A stretch of 26,817 nt of DNA, from the NCBI GenBank assembly GCA_002839535.1, contig PGYF01000028.1:1-26817 (forward strand), in the 5' to 3' direction. The notes beneath the pieces were generated by a model, which saw only the letters and a list, made by a program, of their open reading frames with translations, had not been told where the DNA came from and ran no database searches. This document shows positions 1 to 6,990 of the stretch, piece after piece. This DNA is from Nitrospira bacterium HGW-Nitrospira-1. GTDB lineage: Bacteria > Nitrospirota > Thermodesulfovibrionia > Thermodesulfovibrionales > UBA6898. Each line of letters opens with the position of its first letter. Within the stretch, counting starts at the first letter, position 1. Position numbers and translations under genes: made by a program.

Positions 1-20
1 CGTGGAATGACGAAATCCCG
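1..20. repeat. Edge fragment of dispersed GTCATTCCACG-type repeat
   Basis: The first twelve bases (CGTGGAATGACG) are the reverse complement of CGTCATTCCACG, the start of the tandem unit seen in the repeats near 4.8, 18.1 and 26.7 kb. The window edge cuts the element, so only this piece is visible and its orientation is opposite to the other copies. The remaining bases to 110 hold no gene or clear signal that I can see. The match is short, so confidence is low. Confidence 0.35.
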
Positions 21-110
21 TGTAAACGTTCCATTTGAATCATCTTAAGAATAGCCTTTTTCTAATATTTTTACCCACTCACATCCACGAAGACCCATAT
101 TTACAAATTA

Positions 111-1241
111 TTATTCGAGCAGTTTCTTCATGCTGACCCTCATCCTGTCCATAGACTTGGCAAGGTCTTCAATTTCGTCATTCGTCTTTATCTCAATTTT
201 TTCAGACAGTTTGCCCATTGAGATGTTTCCAGCTGACTCGGTCAAGGCAACAATCGGATTGACAACCCTCTGGAGCGCAAGGTTTATCATTAATGCCAGC
301 GCTACGAGGATTGCCCCATAGATTCCGAGATTTACAAACAAGGCCCTTTGGATTGCAGACTGGAGCGCAGTTTTATCTTTAAATGCGCAGATGTAACCAA
401 TTTTCTTGCCGCTGAAATCCTTTAAAGGACTGAAGGCGAGATGGTAATTACTGCCTTTATAATCTATGTCTTGTATATGAATGCCTTTTTGCGCTGCTGC
501 GGTCTTTGCTCGCGCTATATTTTCCGGGTTTAAGGCGTTCAGGAACAAATCAGGCGTAGTGGAATAGATGAGGAAGTAATCTCCTATAGGCTTAATGTCT
601 GCCTTAATCTCTGTAAAAGGCACTGTATAGTCTTTCTTTGCAATGAGCAAACCGGCTTCAACTCCAAAGATCGTTTTCGTCTCATTAATGGCATGGGACA
701 TGTCTCCGCCGAATTCTACAGTGCCGATGTGCTCCCCTTTATAAGCTATCGGCTCAACGCTCCTCAGCCCGATTCCTGCCTTTCCAACCTCTATGCCCAT
801 AATAGGCGTCTTTTTTTCATTGGCTGCAAGCACGGTATGCCTGAAGGCTGAAAGGTCGTCTCCATATTTCTCAGGCTGGGCCAACCGCAGGAAAGACACA
901 GCTGGAGGCTTGTGAAAGTGAAACTGTGTAATCTTAAACCCTTTTTTTATGCCTTCAAAGCCGCCCAAAAACTCATGAATAAGCCTGTTTCTGTCGCCTT
1001 TTGCAAAGGCCTCTGCAATGGTCGGCATTTTGGCTACGAGCCTTGCCATCTGGAGATACACGGTTAACTGTTCAGCATAGGCGCTTTCCGTGAATGTTAC
1101 GGCGCTTTTAAGATTCTTCTCCGCCTCGCTGTTCATAATGCCTGTCTGGCTAAAGTAGTTAAATAAAGACATCCCGAACATTGCTATAATCAAAAGAACT
1201 ATTACAGGGACGATCGTTTTGACCTTGATGCCGGCTCTCAT
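111..1241 (-). CDS. dCache_3-like sensor with HAMP domain, no output domain
   Basis: A 376-residue membrane sensor. Residues 8-28 form a first transmembrane segment. Residues 35-298 form a large extracytoplasmic sensor carrying the pattern FHFHKPPAVSFLRL then GDDLSAFRHTV (about 107-136), typical of double-Cache type 3 ligand-binding domains of chemoreceptors. Residues 301-321 form a second transmembrane segment and 322-376 a HAMP domain (P329, then DEIEDLAKSM). The protein stops right after HAMP, so it has neither a methyl-accepting signalling domain nor a kinase. It must therefore signal through a partner, or be a truncated receptor. The start is supported by AGGAGG seven bases upstream. The nearest upstream gene on the same strand encodes a PATAN-like protein, a plausible partner, but a 0.2 kb repeat separates them. 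The family assignment is by motif; the ligand is unknown. Confidence 0.8.
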   Translation of the reverse strand: MRAGIKVKTIVPVIVLLIIAMFGMSLFNYFSQTGIMNSEAEKNLKSAVTFTESAYAEQLTVYLQMARLVAKMPTIAEAFAKGDRNRLIHEFLGGFEGIKKGFKITQFHFHKPPAVSFLRLAQPEKYGDDLSAFRHTVLAANEKKTPIMGIEVGKAGIGLRSVEPIAYKGEHIGTVEFGGDMSHAINETKTIFGVEAGLLIAKKDYTVPFTEIKADIKPIGDYFLIYSTTPDLFLNALNPENIARAKTAAAQKGIHIQDIDYKGSNYHLAFSPLKDFSGKKIGYICAFKDKTALQSAIQRALFVNLGIYGAILVALALMINLALQRVVNPIVALTESAGNISMGKLSEKIEIKTNDEIEDLAKSMDRMRVSMKKLLE

Positions 1242-1256
1242 TGTTAGTCCTCCTCT

Positions 1257-1420
1257 TTAATGAATATTAATGAATAAGCAAGAACTCCCTGTGCTCTTGG
1301 CACAGGGATGAATTGCTTCCTAATTTGTGTCATTGCCCGACCCCCTGATCAAGTCAGAGGGCATGAATAAATTTGTTTTGACTTTTGATGCCCTGTGCTC
1401 TTGGCACAGGGTTCTTCACT
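1257..1420. repeat. Hairpin-bounded dispersed repeat, copy 1
   Basis: Two copies of a perfect hairpin (CCCTGTGC, loop TCTTG, GCACAGGG) at 1287-1307 and 1391-1411 bracket a core. The core begins ATGAATTGCTTCC, contains a single GTCATTGCCCGACCCCC unit at 1330-1346, and ends AATAAATTTGTTTTGACTTT. The outer left flank is TTAATGAATAAGCAAGAAC and the outer right flank TTCTTCAC. The same parts recur at 4757-4985 and 18061-18357. This copy fills most of the space between the dCache_3/HAMP gene and the PATAN-like gene. Confidence 0.85.
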
Positions 1421-1457
1421 CAGTATTACACTGATCTGAAATCTTCAATTTTTGTAT

Positions 1458-2033
1458 CTATGAGATAATTCTCATCGCCTCTTCAATGAACTCGTTTCTG
1501 TTTTCTTTATCGTCTATTTCGGAACTGAGAAGAATTATAAGCTGATGAATGCCGTCCCTTGTCGGGGCATTAGCTATCTGCCACTTTGCAACGGTCTGAT
1601 TTCCAACCTTCTTTCCCACAGGACCTATCTGTTTCATAAGCGCCGCCATAATCCCCTCTTTAATGCGTTCAAATGGCTCTGAGGAGGTTTTTCCTGTTTT
1701 GGCTGCGGATGTTCCCTCGCCGAATTGCCTGCATTCAACATTAATGTCCTTTGTCTGTAGATAATGGATTATGTCGTCAGTTGAAGGCAGATCAGATGGT
1801 TCTGTTTCTAATTTAGCGCCCGGGATAAAATTGCATTCAGAGAATTCAATTAAATGTATGTTGGACAGACAATCAATATCCTTTAATTTTAAATATGACA
1901 TGCGGTATATAGAGCCATTTTTGAAGTAAATCTTTAGAAGGTTGCTTTTATCCTTCAATACCATCATTGATAGAAGGCCGGTTAATTTGCTGTTGCTGAC
2001 GTCTGCAATCACTTCATGCAGCATTCTTTTCAT
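1458..2033 (-). CDS. PATAN/DUF4388-like regulatory protein (hypothetical)
   Basis: A 191-residue soluble protein with no transmembrane segment. The N-terminal part (about 1-75) has the look of a PATAN/DUF4388 domain: TGLLSM, then a strand pattern LLKIYFKNGSIYRM, then FIPG. PATAN domains occur in bacterial signalling and surface-motility proteins. Residues 76-115 are a variable, probably disordered linker. The C-terminal part (120-191) contains an ALMKQIGPVGKKV helix and an acidic helical end, similar in feel to the helical tail of other PATAN proteins. GGGGAGGG lies nine bases before the ATG. It sits 74 bp after the ferredoxin gene and before the dCache_3/HAMP sensor, which suggests a signalling role. 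I recognise the fold class only loosely; the exact function is unknown. Confidence 0.6.
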   Translation of the reverse strand: MKRMLHEVIADVSNSKLTGLLSMMVLKDKSNLLKIYFKNGSIYRMSYLKLKDIDCLSNIHLIEFSECNFIPGAKLETEPSDLPSTDDIIHYLQTKDINVECRQFGEGTSAAKTGKTSSEPFERIKEGIMAALMKQIGPVGKKVGNQTVAKWQIANAPTRDGIHQLIILLSSEIDDKENRNEFIEEAMRIIS

Positions 2034-2107
2034 TTGGAGATACCCTCCCCTTATCCATTCCGAATTGCATTTTTTGGGTTAAATTGAAAAGACGGCCTGT
2101 TCCCAGG

Positions 2108-2620
2108 CTAATATATCGCTCCAAATTCAACGGTTTCTTTTGCAAATCTCTCGCGCTTCAATGCAGAGGCCTCTGCTGCTGAAAGCCATTTAAGCGCATG
2201 GGCCGTGCATTTTGTAACGCACGCAGGTTTCATGCCCTTATCAATCCTGTCTCTGCAGTAATCGCATTTGATAACCTTTCCAGTCTCCTGATTCCATTGC
2301 GGGACGCCCCAGGGACATGCTGTTATGCAGGACTTGCAGCCAACGCACAGGGACTGGTCAACAAAGACAATGCCGTCTTTTGCCCTTTTCTGCATTGCGC
2401 CTGTCGGACATGCCTTCGTACACCAGGGTTGTTCACAGTGGTTGCAGGGCATAAAGACAAACTGCATTCTCGGAACCTCGCCTATCATCTTTGGCCCCAC
2501 GGGAATAATCCTGCAAAATCTGGGACCGACTGGAACATCATTCTTGGTCTTGCAGTGAACCTCGCACGCATGACAGCCTATGCATCTTTTTTGATCCTGA
2601 TGGATATAATATATGCTCAT
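2108..2620 (-). CDS. Four-cluster [4Fe-4S] ferredoxin subunit of Mo oxidoreductase (PhsB/NrfC/DmsB type)
   Basis: A 170-residue electron-transfer subunit. Four cysteine sets are visible: C13, C16, C19, C23; C59, C62, C67, C71; C92, C95, C98, C102; and C119, C122, C134, C138. This is the DmsB/PhsB/NrfC pattern that binds four [4Fe-4S] clusters and passes electrons between a molybdopterin subunit and a quinone-linked membrane subunit or another carrier. The start codon overlaps the stop of the catalytic subunit gene by four bases (ATGA), with GGAGG upstream, so the two are translationally coupled. There is no signal peptide and no membrane helix. No NrfD/PsrC-type membrane anchor follows; the next gene is the PATAN-like one. 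A weak 5 bp stem (2095-2108) followed by TCTTTT on the minus strand overlaps the stop codon and might end transcription. Confidence 0.93.
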   Translation of the reverse strand: MSIYYIHQDQKRCIGCHACEVHCKTKNDVPVGPRFCRIIPVGPKMIGEVPRMQFVFMPCNHCEQPWCTKACPTGAMQKRAKDGIVFVDQSLCVGCKSCITACPWGVPQWNQETGKVIKCDYCRDRIDKGMKPACVTKCTAHALKWLSAAEASALKRERFAKETVEFGAIY

Positions 2621-4701
2621 GCCTTTCCTCCTGCTTTAACCTTCACCATGCATTCACACATTGCAACACCGCCGCCTACAGGGTCTATGGTCTCCAACAG
2701 TCCGGTCTGAAGCCTGTTATCACTCACGCCTTTTTTATACGCCCTTGTCTTAAGCGGTATCTCACTGCCGAACCCATGGACTGTAAATACTGCCTCGGGA
2801 TGGATAAAGGGCGTTGCCTTTGCCTTTATCTTTGCGCTGTATCCATTGGAGGATACTTCTACTGTATCGCCGTCCTTTATCCCAAGTTTTTTTGCCTCCT
2901 GTTCATTTATCCATAAGACATTCTCCGGCATTATCTCATTGAGATAGATATTATTCTGCCATTGCGCATGGCTGTGCATTGACGCCCTTCCAAAGAGAAG
3001 TCTGAATGTTGCCTCCTCTGGTTTCCGTGGACTTACATAGGGCTTGAAGGATTCAAACCCGGCCTTATGCACCATCTCAGAGACAAACTCTATCTTTCCT
3101 GACGGCGTCTTGAATTTCAAGTTGTTTCTATCCATGAAAATCGGGTCTTTTGCAATGCCCACCATTCCCTTGGCGCTGAAATCTTCAATCTTCACGCCAG
3201 TCCCTTCAAGCTGGTAATTCCACATATCCTCAATGCTCTTATACGGGAAGTATTGGCCTGCCCCCATCCTTTCAGCCAGGAGTGTAAATATCTCCCATGC
3301 GGGCTTGGCGTCATATCTTGGCTGGACAGCCTGCCTTCTCATTATAAAACCGGGCTTGGGTCCTGTTTGAGTTGATAGGATGTTAGACCTTTCAAGATAG
3401 GTGGCCTCAGGAAGGATTACATCAGAATACCATCCTGCCTGACTGTAGTTGACGTCTATGGAAACGAGCAAATCCAGATTATCCAGAACCTTTTTCTGGG
3501 CTTCAGGGTCGGGGAGCGAAGCTATCGGATCATGGCGGTATGCAAAAAATGCCTTTATTGGATACGGCGCCCCTGTTTTTATCGCCTTATAGAGGTTGAC
3601 AAGATGTCCTGTTCCCAGAGACTTATCGGGCATACCTGCATCCACTATCTTATCCTTTACATCTGGAATCTTTGCGCCGAGTGAATTCAGAGGTTTCCTG
3701 CCTGCATCCTTTGGGCCTTTTGCGATGATTAAACCGCCTTTTGTTTCAATATTGCCCATCAGGCAATTCAAGATATAAAGCGCCCTGCTGCTGTAAAACG
3801 AATCCAGGTACCTTGACGTCATCCAGCCGGCATGGAATATAACATTCGGTTTTGCAGCAGAGGCCTCACGGGCAACATTAATAATCTCCTGACCTGGTAT
3901 GCCTGTCTCTTTTTCTGCCCATTCAGGCGTATAAGGGGCGACAAAGCTCTCAAGTTCTGTCAGCCCTGTTACATACCTGTTTACAAAATCTATATCGTAG
4001 AGCCTTTCCTTCAATATCACATGGATAATGGCCAGGTTAAAGGCATAGTCTGTTCCAGGCCGTATCATGAGAAACCTGTTTGCCTTTGAAGCTGTAACAG
4101 TAGCCCTGCAATCTATATATGTCAGCTTGGCGCCTGCATCGAGCGCATCCAGAATAGCGTTCACTTCCTTGACCTGTATTGCCTCCAGGAGATTCCTGCC
4201 TTCGAGCACTATGTATTTTGCATTTGCAAGACCATAGGCTATATCGCCGAGTCCATAGCCGAGAACCGATTGACATGCCATATTGACATTTCTATTGCAC
4301 CCGTCATCATGTGTAAGGTAATTTGGCGAACCCAATGCCTTCACAAAACTCTTTGTAAGATCAGTAAAAGGACCGCTTCTGTCAGCAAGGGCTATGGCTT
4401 TAGCGCCATATTTCTCTGTTATTTTTTTAAGTTTTTCTGCTATATAATCGAGGGCTTCATCCCATGTTGCCTTTTTCCATTTTCCTGAGCCACGCGCGCC
4501 ATCCCTAATCATGGGGTATTGAGGGCGTTCTGTATCGTATTCAAAGGCGAGTCCGGCAGAGCCTTTGGCGCACAGGCTTCCTTCTATGCCCGGGACCTGC
4601 GGATTGCCCTCAATCCACTTAACAACGCCGTCCTCCACCTCCACCCTTATAGGGCAGCGGACAGCGCACATGCCGCACATGCTGTATACAGTATCTCCCA
4701 T
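2617..4701 (-). CDS. Molybdopterin oxidoreductase catalytic subunit, PsrA/PhsA-like (DMSO reductase family)
   Basis: A 694-residue bis-MGD enzyme of the DMSO reductase superfamily. The start at 4701 (MGDTVYSMCG) is chosen because AGGAGG lies seven bases upstream; a reading 11 codons longer lacks a ribosome site. C9, C12, C16 and C44 form the N-terminal [4Fe-4S] site. The segment THDDGCNRN gives C135 as the probable Mo ligand, which would place it with Cys-ligated members. The C-terminal end (DPVGGGVAMCECMVKV) resembles the thiosulfate/polysulfide reductase group. There is no twin-arginine signal, so the enzyme should be cytoplasmic, unlike typical PsrA/PhsA. The substrate cannot be read from sequence: thiosulfate, polysulfide, or an organic hydroxyl transfer as in AB-type transhydroxylases are possible. 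It is coupled to the ferredoxin gene. A mog homologue for Mo cofactor synthesis lies at 24.1 kb. Confidence 0.92.
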   Translation of the reverse strand: MGDTVYSMCGMCAVRCPIRVEVEDGVVKWIEGNPQVPGIEGSLCAKGSAGLAFEYDTERPQYPMIRDGARGSGKWKKATWDEALDYIAEKLKKITEKYGAKAIALADRSGPFTDLTKSFVKALGSPNYLTHDDGCNRNVNMACQSVLGYGLGDIAYGLANAKYIVLEGRNLLEAIQVKEVNAILDALDAGAKLTYIDCRATVTASKANRFLMIRPGTDYAFNLAIIHVILKERLYDIDFVNRYVTGLTELESFVAPYTPEWAEKETGIPGQEIINVAREASAAKPNVIFHAGWMTSRYLDSFYSSRALYILNCLMGNIETKGGLIIAKGPKDAGRKPLNSLGAKIPDVKDKIVDAGMPDKSLGTGHLVNLYKAIKTGAPYPIKAFFAYRHDPIASLPDPEAQKKVLDNLDLLVSIDVNYSQAGWYSDVILPEATYLERSNILSTQTGPKPGFIMRRQAVQPRYDAKPAWEIFTLLAERMGAGQYFPYKSIEDMWNYQLEGTGVKIEDFSAKGMVGIAKDPIFMDRNNLKFKTPSGKIEFVSEMVHKAGFESFKPYVSPRKPEEATFRLLFGRASMHSHAQWQNNIYLNEIMPENVLWINEQEAKKLGIKDGDTVEVSSNGYSAKIKAKATPFIHPEAVFTVHGFGSEIPLKTRAYKKGVSDNRLQTGLLETIDPVGGGVAMCECMVKVKAGGKA

Positions 4702-4756
4702 TGTATTTCCTCCTAATAAAACCGCTGTTATCAAGATATTCGGCTTTTACAGAGTG

Positions 4757-4985
4757 CTTTAATGAATAAGCAATTCATCCCTGTGCTCTTGGCACAGGGA
4801 TGAATTGCTTCCTAATTTGTGTCATTCCCCGACCCCCCTCCGTCATTGCCCGACCCCCCTCCGTCATTCCACGACCCCCTGATCAAGTCAGAGGGCATGC
4901 TTGATCGGGGAATCCATACCCTATCCTGGATTGGGAGCCTGCCCCGCACCCCCGCCCTGTGCTCTTGGCACAGGGTTCTTCACAA
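4757..4985. repeat. Hairpin-bounded dispersed repeat, copy 2
   Basis: This copy lies in the 363 bp gene-free space (4702-5064) upstream of the molybdopterin subunit. The left hairpin is extended here to perfect 19 bp arms at 4768-4786 and 4792-4810 around loop TCTTG. Three 21-bp units starting GTCATTCC or GTCATTGCC follow at 4821, 4842 and 4863, then a GGGGAATCCATACCCTATCC segment, then a second hairpin at 4955-4975 and the flank TTCTTCAC. The orientation of core and flanks matches copy 1. I see no convincing promoter for the Mo operon between the repeat and the start codon. Confidence 0.85.
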
Positions 4986-5003
4986 ATATTCCAGTCCATC
5001 ATA

Positions 5004-5040
5004 AAGATGCAGAAGAGGTGTCTATGCTCTTCTGCATCTT
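5004..5040 (-). terminator. Strong hairpin, candidate terminator of the TauE-like operon
   Basis: Perfect 14 bp arms AAGATGCAGAAGAG (5004-5017) and CTCTTCTGCATCTT (5027-5040) enclose a nine-base loop, 24 bases after the stop codon of the second TauE half. On the minus strand the stem is followed by TATGATGG, so there is no good U-tract. It may act as a weak intrinsic terminator or as a 3'-end stabiliser. Confidence 0.6.
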
Positions 5041-5064
5041 GAAAACCGGCGCTATAATACCCTA

Positions 5065-5454
5065 TTACCAGAGACCAAGCAGTCTCGTAGCCAGAATCAA
5101 CAATCCTGCAACAGCGACCCTCTTCACAACCAGAGGACTCACCCGTTTTGCTATCTGGGGCGCTATAAAGCCGCCCATTATTGCCGCAGGAAACATTATG
5201 GCAAAGAGAAGCACATCAAAATTCCCGAACTGGTAATGTCTTATGCTGGCCGTAAATGTGTTGAAAGCAATGGCCAATAACGAGCTGCCGACAACTACAT
5301 ACATTGGGAGACCGAGAATGACCGCCATAAACGGCGACATAAAGGGACCCCCTCCAAAGCCGAACATAGAGGATATAAGGGCGATCACAAGGCCGCCCAT
5401 GCATGCAAGAACGATGTTTACCTTAAATTCATGTCCCCAGAATTCTACTATCAT
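5065..5454 (-). CDS. TauE/SafE-family transporter, separate C-terminal half
   Basis: A 129-residue membrane protein with about four transmembrane segments, matching only the second repeat of a TauE/SafE transporter. The repeat hallmark FGFGGGPFMSP is at about residues 32-42. The family usually has both repeats in one chain of about 250 residues or more, and is linked to export of sulfite, sulfoacetate or related anions. Here the half has its own start: AGGAGG six bases before the ATG, which overlaps the stop of the first half (ATGA). That argues for a real gene split and translational coupling, with the two products assembling, rather than a random frameshift. A hairpin at 5004-5040 follows the stop codon. 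The substrate is unknown. Confidence 0.85.
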   Translation of the reverse strand: MIVEFWGHEFKVNIVLACMGGLVIALISSMFGFGGGPFMSPFMAVILGLPMYVVVGSSLLAIAFNTFTASIRHYQFGNFDVLLFAIMFPAAIMGGFIAPQIAKRVSPLVVKRVAVAGLLILATRLLGLW

Positions 5455-6290
5455 GATATTCCTCCTTTTTTTGTCTCAGCCGCTTCTTTAGCCTTTCTCT
5501 TGAACTCTGCAAGAATTGCCTGGTCCTTCTTGTTCCTGGCTATGTAGGCCGGCATCGTCTGCCAGAGCATCAAGGCTGCAAGGGTAATCAATATCCAGCC
5601 AAAGACAAATTTATATTGGGATAGTGTGATCAGCTCTGTCAGTTTTGGTCCAATGAATGCACCGACAATCATAGAGAAACCAACGGTTAAACCCAATCTC
5701 CAGTTTATAAACTTGATCTTTGAGTAATTATAAACGCCGGTTGTCTGAGAGAAAAGGACTGTGGGCATAACCGTTCCAGCGACAATAGTATGAGGGAGTG
5801 GATAGAGCATTAAAAGCAGCGGGTTCAGGAGAAAACCGCCTCCTGCGCCCATTAAAACTCCAAAAATGGCAACAGCCAAGGTCAGAAAGAAAGGACCTAA
5901 AAGGTTCAGGCTTGTGCCTGCATTGCTCATATACAGAAGCGGGAAGCTTATGTTATTTTCAAATGTTACAGGCTGGCTTTTGATGTTCTTATCAACTGCC
6001 GCGACAAGATTGTATTTGCCAGGGGCAAGGCCTGTGCGAATTTTTATCTCTGCCTTATACGTGCCGTCAGGATTAACTTCCACCTCCGCGCCTATCACCT
6101 TGTCGAGAGCCTTGAAGCGGGCCTTTACAAGCTGCATGGAGCGCTTCTTATTTTCTTTCTCATCCATTGGAGACAACAGCTCTCCCCTTGATCCTATAAT
6201 GCTCCCCATAAGTGTTGCCTGGTATCTGTCTATTTTTATCTTTGCAGGTACGGAGAAAACACCATCTGAAGCTGTGTTTTTCCGGCACAA
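5451..6290 (-). CDS. TauE/SafE-family transporter, N-terminal membrane half (downstream piece of a frameshifted gene)
   Basis: This reading frame carries the rest of an extracytoplasmic beta-rich region (to about residue 125; IRTGLAPGKYNLVAAVD resembles a beta-sandwich). It is followed by about four transmembrane segments with the first TauE repeat hallmark GVLMGAGGGFLLNP, then a charged cytoplasmic tail (KRKAKEAAETKKGG). The apparent TTG start at 6290 has no good ribosome site and lies inside the coding region of the upstream fragment. The true start is almost certainly at 6669 in another frame. Removing one A from the A5 run at 6277-6281 joins the two pieces as VPE then NTASDG, giving one 405-residue protein. 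Whether this is a real mutation, a +1 frameshift or a sequencing error is open. It is coupled to the C-terminal half gene. Confidence 0.75.
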   Translation of the reverse strand: MCRKNTASDGVFSVPAKIKIDRYQATLMGSIIGSRGELLSPMDEKENKKRSMQLVKARFKALDKVIGAEVEVNPDGTYKAEIKIRTGLAPGKYNLVAAVDKNIKSQPVTFENNISFPLLYMSNAGTSLNLLGPFFLTLAVAIFGVLMGAGGGFLLNPLLLMLYPLPHTIVAGTVMPTVLFSQTTGVYNYSKIKFINWRLGLTVGFSMIVGAFIGPKLTELITLSQYKFVFGWILITLAALMLWQTMPAYIARNKKDQAILAEFKRKAKEAAETKKGGIS

Positions 6291-6669
6291 AAAGCTTGTA
6301 ATAAGCAGGCATCTCGTGGGTCATATAGAGGAGGTACGGCCTTTTGCCAGTCTCTTTATCAGGCGCAGAATCAAACCTTGAGACCCGCACCTGCTTTTCC
6401 GCCCATACCTCGATATACACGGGCATACCGGCAGGGGCGGTGCCGGTAACTGTAACAGTCCCGCCGTTGCTTAATGAAGTTTTATCTATCTGGGCAGTAA
6501 TACCCTCAGCGGCAGGTTCAGGTTCAGCCTTTTTCTCCTCAGCCTTTGCCTCTGTTTTTGCTGCCGGGGCCTTTGTATCCACTGGCTTCGCAGCAAATGC
6601 CCCGTTTTGGTAAAGCATAAACAAAGTAGCGCTTAATGCAATAACCATTGATAACCAAAAACGTTTCAT
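6160..6669 (-). CDS. N-terminal exported piece of the TauE/SafE-like protein (frameshifted)
   Basis: Start at 6669 (MKRFWLSMVIAL) is supported by GGAGG upstream. A longer reading frame from 6708 lacks this support. Residues 1-26 form a Sec signal peptide or signal anchor ending AFA. A low-complexity Ala/Lys/Glu/Pro linker follows (about 27-55), then a beta-rich domain (ITAQIDKTSLSNGGTVTVTG onward) that looks Ig-like. After E130 the frame becomes implausible (HSFRWCFLRTCKDKNRQ) while the adjacent frame continues the protein, so residues beyond 130 are probably out of frame. A sigma-54 promoter at 6749-6764 sits upstream, with a 5' leader of about 70 bases. The frame change near 6277-6281 is the only defect seen in the piece. 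Confidence 0.7.
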   Translation of the reverse strand: MKRFWLSMVIALSATLFMLYQNGAFAAKPVDTKAPAAKTEAKAEEKKAEPEPAAEGITAQIDKTSLSNGGTVTVTGTAPAGMPVYIEVWAEKQVRVSRFDSAPDKETGKRPYLLYMTHEMPAYYKLFVPEKHSFRWCFLRTCKDKNRQIPGNTYGEHYRIKGRAVVSNG

Positions 6670-6748
6670 AACTTTTCTCCTCCCTGAAATGGTTTTTATA
6701 CATGACAACTACCATAAAGCGTAATTGCCTCTTTAATAACCATAAAAA

Positions 6749-6764
6749 AGCATATTCCATGCCA
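6749..6764 (-). promoter_or_regulatory. Sigma-54 (-24/-12) promoter of the TauE-like operon
   Basis: The minus strand reads TGGCATGGAATATGCT, close to the sigma-54 consensus TGGCAC-N5-TTGCA with GG and GC in correct phase. The predicted start of transcription is near 6738, about 70 bases before the ATG at 6669. Two palindromic sites at -120 and -152 are placed as expected for a sigma-54 activator. Confidence 0.72.
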
Positions 6765-6849
6765 TTGCAATTGATTTTTTCTCATCTGCAGAAGTGCTTG
6801 ATAATGAAAGGAATATTAGGGGTCAAGAGAGTCCTGAGAATTTTCGTAC

Positions 6850-6865
6850 TGTTCCGTTCGGAACA
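6850..6865. promoter_or_regulatory. Operator-like palindrome, proximal site (TauE-like operon)
   Basis: TGTTCCGTTCGGAACA is a perfect palindrome with 7 bp arms and a 2 bp centre, at about -120 from the predicted start. It fits the pattern TGTYCC-N4-RGRACA shared with the site at 6882 and with the two sites upstream of nuoA. Its centre lies 32 bp (three helical turns) from the centre of the distal site. Confidence 0.6.
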
Positions 6866-6881
6866 ACATGGAGGATTTCTC

Positions 6882-6897
6882 TGTCCCAAATGGGACA
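6882..6897. promoter_or_regulatory. Operator-like palindrome, distal site (TauE-like operon)
   Basis: TGTCCCAAATGGGACA is a perfect palindrome with 7 bp arms and a 2 bp centre, at about -152 from the predicted sigma-54 start. It is nearly the same as the nuo distal site (TGTCCCAAACAGGACA). It is the upstream member of a pair 32 bp apart and a likely binding site for a sigma-54 activator dimer. Which regulator binds is not shown. Confidence 0.65.
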
Positions 6898-6920
6898 ATC
6901 AGATGACCTTGTGTTATCCG

Positions 6921-6959
6921 ATTTTACAATAAAAATCATTTATTCATGTTTTGTAAAAT
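6921..6959. repeat. AT-rich inverted repeat after the CBS gene
   Basis: Perfect 9 bp arms ATTTTACAA (6921-6929) and TTGTAAAAT (6951-6959) enclose a 21-base AT-rich loop, about 30 bases past the stop of the CBS gene. It could form part of the 3' end of the nuo transcript or be another operator. The AT-rich stem makes a strong terminator unlikely. Confidence 0.4.
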
Positions 6960-6990
6960 GGACGAAACAAAATAACAAAGAATTACTTTT

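Noticed and set aside
2198..2710. 170-residue plus-strand open frame
   Set aside because: Antisense to the ferredoxin subunit with its sixteen cysteines in canonical order; a shadow.
6850..6865. LexA-type site (GTTC/GAAC)
   Set aside because: No SOS gene is nearby, and the site fits better with the paired TGTYCC-N4-RGRACA motif and its 32 bp spacing.
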